Shown: piece by piece, positions 60,507-64,000 of the stretch
Numbering within the stretch: the first letter of the stretch is position 1
Layout: every line of letters starts with the position of its first letter
Source of the DNA: Pseudomonas gingeri
Lineage (GTDB): Bacteria > Pseudomonadota > Gammaproteobacteria > Pseudomonadales > Pseudomonadaceae
DNA length: 64,000 bases
Assembly (NCBI RefSeq): GCF_013386165.1
Contig: NZ_JACAOS010000016.1
Coordinates: 779,729 to 843,728 of the forward strand
Reading direction: 5' to 3'
Notes under the pieces: model-generated
Told to the model about the DNA's origin: nothing
Seen by the model: only the letters and a program-made list of their open reading frames with translations
The model's database searches: none
Translations under genes and position numbers: made by a program

Positions 60507-61412
60507 TTGATCAATGCACCGCTGCACTATCGGTTGGAACATGCCGACCTCTCGCTGATTCTGGCGCTGGTCCGGGGTGGCTCCCTGGCGCGGGCGGCGG
60601 CATTGCTCAAGGTCGATGTGTCGACGGTGTTCCGTTCGGTGCGTCGACTGGAGGCCGCGCTGGGGCGCGAGTTGTTCGAAAAGAGTCGCGCCGGTTATCT
60701 GCCCACCGGTTTGGCGCAATCCCTGGCCGCACAGGCGGAGCGCGCCGAGCAGGCCTTGGAGGCGGCGTGCGTCAGCATCGAGCAGGGCGGCGAGGTGATC
60801 AGCGGCACGGTGCGCCTGACCTGCACCGACTCGGTCTTGCAGATGCTGTTGTTACCGGCGTTGGCGCGGTTCATGCCGGCTTATCCGGCTCTGACCCTGG
60901 AACTGAGCACCAGCAACGACTTCGCCAACCTGAACCGGCGTGATGCGGATATCGCCGTGCGCCTGACCGCTTCACCCCCTGAACATCTGGTGGGTCGTTG
61001 CCTGGGAGCAGTGTCTTATCGGGTGTGTGCCAGCCCGGGGTATTTGTCGGCGGCGGCGCCTGGGGATCTGGAGCGACTGGCCTGGATCGCGCCAGACGAT
61101 TTTCTGCCCGATCATCCGAGCGTGAGCTGGCGTCGCCAGTGTTTTCCCGGGGTGGTGCCGAGTTACCGCTGCAACAGCATGCTGTCGGTGGCGGAGCTGG
61201 CGCGGGCCGGGTTGGGAGTCGCGGTGCTGCCGGACTTCATGATCGGCGATGAGCGGGGCCTACGGGCCCTGGCCGAGGTGCCGCCCAACTACGACACCGC
61301 GTTGTGGTTGCTGACCCGCCCCGACTGCCGGGCGTTGCGTTCGGTGGTGACCTTGTTCGATGAACTGGCCCGGGCCATTCGCCTCGGGCAGGATGCCAAG
61401 GCACCGGCCTGA
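60507..61412 (+). CDS. LysR-family regulator divergent from amidotransferase-like gene
   Basis: 301 aa. HTH GSLARAAALLKVDVSTVFRSVRRLEAALGRELF at about 25-57; effector domain follows. The start is TTG at 60507, since no in-frame ATG gives an intact HTH; no strong ribosome site is seen. It is 79 bases from the divergent gene and likely controls the amidotransferase-ABM operon. Confidence 0.85.
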   Translation: MINAPLHYRLEHADLSLILALVRGGSLARAAALLKVDVSTVFRSVRRLEAALGRELFEKSRAGYLPTGLAQSLAAQAERAEQALEAACVSIEQGGEVISGTVRLTCTDSVLQMLLLPALARFMPAYPALTLELSTSNDFANLNRRDADIAVRLTASPPEHLVGRCLGAVSYRVCASPGYLSAAAPGDLERLAWIAPDDFLPDHPSVSWRRQCFPGVVPSYRCNSMLSVAELARAGLGVAVLPDFMIGDERGLRALAEVPPNYDTALWLLTRPDCRALRSVVTLFDELARAIRLGQDAKAPA

Positions 61413-61421
61413 GCCGTTTCG

Positions 61422-61961
61422 TCAGGGTTTACGCACGAAATGCTCGTGCATCTCCAAGGTCAGCCCCTCGATACGCTCGGTCAGTTGCTTGGTCATTTCG
61501 GTCAGATGGGTGTTCTGCTCCAGCAGCGCCAGCAGTTGTTCGGTGGTTTTCTCCGCTGCGGCCTGACGTTCGGTATTGGCGACGGCCAAGGCTTCGCGGT
61601 GTTGGGCGTCCGCGTCGGCATGGGCCTTGTCGCGTGCGGCCTGACGGGTCTGGGCCAATAGAATCAAAGGGGCGGCGTAGGCCGCTTGCAGGCTGAACGC
61701 CAGGTTGAGCAGGATGAACGGATAGACGTCGAACTGGGTCACGCCGGCGACGTTGAGCAAAATCCAGGCTGCGACGATGACCGTCTGGGCGCCGAGAAAC
61801 ATCGGTGTACCAAAAAAACGCGCAAAGGCTTCAGCCTTCAAGGCAAAGGTGTCGTTGCCGAAGGTGGTGGACAAATGGGCGTGGGGGCGGTGGAAACGCA
61901 GGTGGTCGATGATTTTCTTCGAGGTTTCGGGGTTTTTCGCTTCGAGGTTTTCGGACGTCAT
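61422..61961 (-). CDS. DUF1003 membrane protein
   Basis: 179 aa. Two helices near 54-74 and 79-104 with the family block PYPFILLNLAF-like DVYPFILLNLAFSLQAAYAAPLILL, then a long charged coiled coil (about 105-175) ending in EEMHEHF-type residues. DUF1003 proteins are inner-membrane proteins of unknown role. The N-terminal 50 residues are cytoplasmic. It is convergent with the LysR gene. Confidence 0.87.
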   Translation of the reverse strand: MTSENLEAKNPETSKKIIDHLRFHRPHAHLSTTFGNDTFALKAEAFARFFGTPMFLGAQTVIVAAWILLNVAGVTQFDVYPFILLNLAFSLQAAYAAPLILLAQTRQAARDKAHADADAQHREALAVANTERQAAAEKTTEQLLALLEQNTHLTEMTKQLTERIEGLTLEMHEHFVRKP

Positions 61962-62056
61962 GGTGAACTCTGCAAGGCGTGGGAATCAAGGCTCACTATA
62001 GCCTCATCCGCCACTGCCGGCGCCGTCCGTGGCGCGCTTGCCTGGCTCGTTGGCAG

Positions 62057-63370
62057 TCAGCCCTGCTCACCGGCGAACATGCTCACCGCACGTACCGCGT
62101 GATTGGCCCCTTCGCGAATCTGCAGGATCACCGTGCCGGCCTGGTCCGCCAGGTCAACGCCTTTGGCGGCCCGGTCGCGGGTGCCGTTCATGCTGTCGAT
62201 GGCTTGCAGGGTTTCGCTCTGGATCATGCCGATCATCCCGGAAATCTCCGCGGTCGAGCCGCTGGTGCGTGCCGCCAGCAAACGCACCTCGTCGGCGACC
62301 ACCGCGAAGCCGCGTCCCTGTTCGCCCGCCCGCGCCGCTTCAATGGCCGCGTTCAGCGCCAGCAGGTTGGTCTGGTCGGCAATCCCGCGAATGGTGTTGA
62401 CGATGGCCGTGATCTGTTCGGAGCGCTCGCCCAGCTTGGCGATCAGCGAGGAAGAGCCTTCGATGTTCGAGGCGATTTCACGCATTTCAGTGGCCGCCTG
62501 CTGGATCACGCCGGTACCGTGCTCGGCGACTTTTCGCGTCTCGATCGAGAGGTGGTAAGCCTCGGTCGCACTCTTGGCATCCTGTTCGTGTTTCTCGACA
62601 CGGCTGGTGATGTCCGAGGCAAACTTGACCACTTTGCACAGCCGGCCGCTGGCATCGTACACCGGGTTGTAGCTGGCCTCGACCCACAAGGTCTGGCCCC
62701 GTTTGCCAACGCGTTCGAACTGGCCGTTGAAGAACTCGCCCTGGTTCAGCCGACGCCAGAAATCCTGGTACTCGCTGCTATTGGCGGTGGCCGGCTTGCA
62801 GAACATCCGGTGGTGCTTGCCCTGGATTTCCGCCAGGGTGTAGCCCATCAGCCTGAGGAAGTTCTGGTTGGCGGCGATGACGCTGCCGTCGGGGTTGAAT
62901 TCGATCGTCGCCATGGCCCGGTCAATGGCCTGCAACTTGCCGTTGGTTTCGTGCTCCTCCTGCACTCTGGCGGTGATGTCCAGGGCGTATTTGACGACCT
63001 TGGACACGTTGCCCCGATCATCCTTGATCGGGTTGTAACTGGCTTCCAGCCAGACGATCCGGCCATCGGCCGCGACCCGCTCGAAGGTCCCCGATTCGAA
63101 CTGGCCAGACTTCAGCCGCGTCCAGAACTGGCTGTACTCGCTGCTGCGGGCGTAGTTGGGCGTGCAGAACATCCGATGCGCCTGGCCCACTACCTGTTCT
63201 TGACGATAACCGGTGGCCTTGAGGAAGTTCTCATTGGCACGCAGGACCGTGCCATTGAGGTCGAACTCGATCACGATCATGGAGCGTTCGATGGCGGCAA
63301 GTTGGCTGGCTTGTTCGGCGACGGACTGTTGCAGGGTGCTGATGGTTTTTTTATGGGAGGCAAATAGCAT
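62057..63370 (-). CDS. Soluble chemoreceptor with two PAS domains
   Basis: 437 aa, no membrane segment. PAS domains at about 22-140 and 145-260, each with MIVIEF/MATIEF starts, NENFL/NQNFL, HRMFC and WLEASYNP/WVEASYNP. The signalling hairpin GIADQTNLLALNAAIEAARAGEQGRGFAVVADEVRLLA lies near 340-378. It is a paralogue of the receptor at 27038-28357 and BdlA-like in layout. Start at 63370 (MLFASHKK) is preferred; a sigma-70-like promoter lies about 260 bases upstream. A diguanylate cyclase gene lies next upstream on the same strand. Confidence 0.9.
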   Translation of the reverse strand: MLFASHKKTISTLQQSVAEQASQLAAIERSMIVIEFDLNGTVLRANENFLKATGYRQEQVVGQAHRMFCTPNYARSSEYSQFWTRLKSGQFESGTFERVAADGRIVWLEASYNPIKDDRGNVSKVVKYALDITARVQEEHETNGKLQAIDRAMATIEFNPDGSVIAANQNFLRLMGYTLAEIQGKHHRMFCKPATANSSEYQDFWRRLNQGEFFNGQFERVGKRGQTLWVEASYNPVYDASGRLCKVVKFASDITSRVEKHEQDAKSATEAYHLSIETRKVAEHGTGVIQQAATEMREIASNIEGSSSLIAKLGERSEQITAIVNTIRGIADQTNLLALNAAIEAARAGEQGRGFAVVADEVRLLAARTSGSTAEISGMIGMIQSETLQAIDSMNGTRDRAAKGVDLADQAGTVILQIREGANHAVRAVSMFAGEQG

Positions 63371-63696
63371 GGCGTCGACTCGGAGAGGGATGCAACGTGA
63401 AAGTTTGTCCCTGGTCGTGCGGCTTGCGGCTTGTCCGCGAAGGACAAGGGAAGCTGTAGCCCGATGCCAGCGCTCCATGGCTGGCAATTCAATGCGGCTT
63501 GGGTGCCGCAAACCATTTTTGATGCAGGGCGCTGCACTGCTGCGCCCACGAAAAACCATGGGCTGTGCAAATGCCTGTATCCAAGTAATCGTTCGGAAAG
63601 GTGCTGGCTAAATAGTGGCCAATTGATATTTGTTATACAAATAAAAGCACAATTGTACAACTTTGTCCGATGATCTTTCAGATCAGCGGAAACTGT
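63371..63696. other. Gene-free stretch before the second PAS receptor
   Basis: Long probable leader of the receptor gene. It holds a strong minus-strand promoter at 63632-63660, the palindrome ATTTGT-TAT-ACAAAT at 63628-63642 overlapping the -10 box, and TTGTACAA at 63653-63660 overlapping the -35 box. The 255-base leader has several GC-rich hairpin-forming segments; no gene is seen. Confidence 0.5.
63632..63660 (-). promoter_or_regulatory. Sigma-70-like promoter of the second PAS receptor
   Basis: On the minus strand: TTGTAC (63660-63655), 17-base spacer, TATAAC (63637-63632). Both boxes sit inside palindromes that could bind a regulator. Confidence 0.6.
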
Positions 63697-64000
63697 TCAG
63701 GCCGGGTTGGCCACGCTGCTCGAGGTCACCTCGGCGATCTCCGCATCGGCGCTGTTGACCTTGTTGCGGCCCGTATTCTTGGCGACATAGAGCGCTTTGT
63801 CGGCTTCGTTCAGCCAGGCTCCGGCATCGTTGAAGTCCGTGCGGCAGGTGGCCAGGCCGATACTCAGGCTGACCCGTAATTCAGGGACGTCGGCATTACG
63901 ATAGTTGCCAAACACTTCACGCAGGCGCTCCATCACTTCATTGGCCCGTTTCAGGGACATCTCCGGCAGGATCACGCAGAACTCGTCGCCGCCATACCGT
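63697..64000 (-). CDS. Diguanylate cyclase, C-terminal part (cut by window end)
   Basis: Only the last 101 codons are visible. At the window edge the frame reads RYGGDEFCVILPEM, an intact GGDEF catalytic loop, and then ELRVSLSIGLATC, and WLNEADKALYVAKNTGRNKV, the standard end of the GGDEF domain. It should make c-di-GMP if the missing N-terminal part is intact. The last residues (SADAEIAEVTSSSVANPA) form a short tail. It precedes the PAS receptor gene on the same strand. Confidence 0.9.
   Translation of the reverse strand, partial: RYGGDEFCVILPEMSLKRANEVMERLREVFGNYRNADVPELRVSLSIGLATCRTDFNDAGAWLNEADKALYVAKNTGRNKVNSADAEIAEVTSSSVANPA

Noticed and set aside
61979..63367. Plus-strand ORF of 462 codons over the second PAS receptor
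   Set aside because: Repetitive antisense composition; minus frame is a complete PAS-PAS-MCP protein.

Overview
The window is chromosomal DNA of a fluorescent Pseudomonas (P. fluorescens group). The evidence is the gts-oprB-hexR-zwf-pgl-eda order of the Pseudomonas glucose/Entner-Doudoroff region, the tandem fadD genes preceded by a phaJ1-like gene, Pseudomonas-type REP/REPIN repeats between genes, high GC with matching third-position bias, and closely Pseudomonas-like proteins throughout. No rRNA, tRNA, CRISPR array, insertion sequence or prophage was found. Gene density is high and most genes look intact.

Region 1 (1-9.8 kb) is carbohydrate catabolism. It holds the last three genes of a glucose ABC importer (gtsBCD; gtsA lies before the window), the OprB porin, an aldose-1-epimerase-like mutarotase, the repressor gene hexR, and the operon zwf-pgl-eda, which converts glucose-6-phosphate through 6-phosphogluconate to the KDPG aldolase step. 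A second sugar-acid module at 30.7-33.9 kb (gntR, gntK, gntP) feeds gluconate into the same pathway. Each of its three genes is preceded by a palindrome with the core AGCGCT. Crc/Hfq-type A-rich motifs lie just upstream of oprB, zwf, gntP and the first fadD.

Region 2 (9.8-25 kb) is mixed housekeeping and lipid metabolism: a class V aminotransferase, a PhaJ-type hydratase, a monoacylglycerol-lipase-like hydrolase, two fadD acyl-CoA ligases, CsbD, a YihY membrane protein, a peptide deformylase, an exported methyltransferase, a fatty acid desaturase paired with a signal-less PhnD-like protein, and an orphan FecI-type sigma factor overlapping a betaine-type binding-protein gene.

Region 3 (25-46.8 kb) is accessory regulation and redox. 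Several LysR genes are transcribed away from a GST, a PACE efflux protein, an NmrA-like protein and an SDR, often with inverted repeats between them. The region also has a soluble double-PAS chemoreceptor, alanine aminotransferase alaC, a delta-60-repeat protein, and an ECF42-type sigma factor in an operon with a DGPF (YciI) protein and an SRPBCC protein.

Region 4 (46.8-64 kb) holds transport and signalling genes: a Pit phosphate permease, a ZntB-like CorA channel, a transmembrane chemoreceptor, a FlxA-like protein, a DUF1445 / MFS / OprD group that looks like an uptake module, a sterol-desaturase-family protein, glpQ coupled to an AraC regulator, a glutamine-amidotransferase-like protein with an altered triad, a DUF1003 protein, a second soluble double-PAS chemoreceptor, and the C-terminus of a GGDEF diguanylate cyclase cut by the window end.

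No wholly new multi-gene defence or mobile system is visible. The best leads are catalytic-residue substitutions in two enzymes, a REPIN carrying a tandem 43-bp repeat whose stems show a compensatory change, the desaturase/PhnD-like pair, the sigma/binding-protein/remnant junction, and the ECF42 module.
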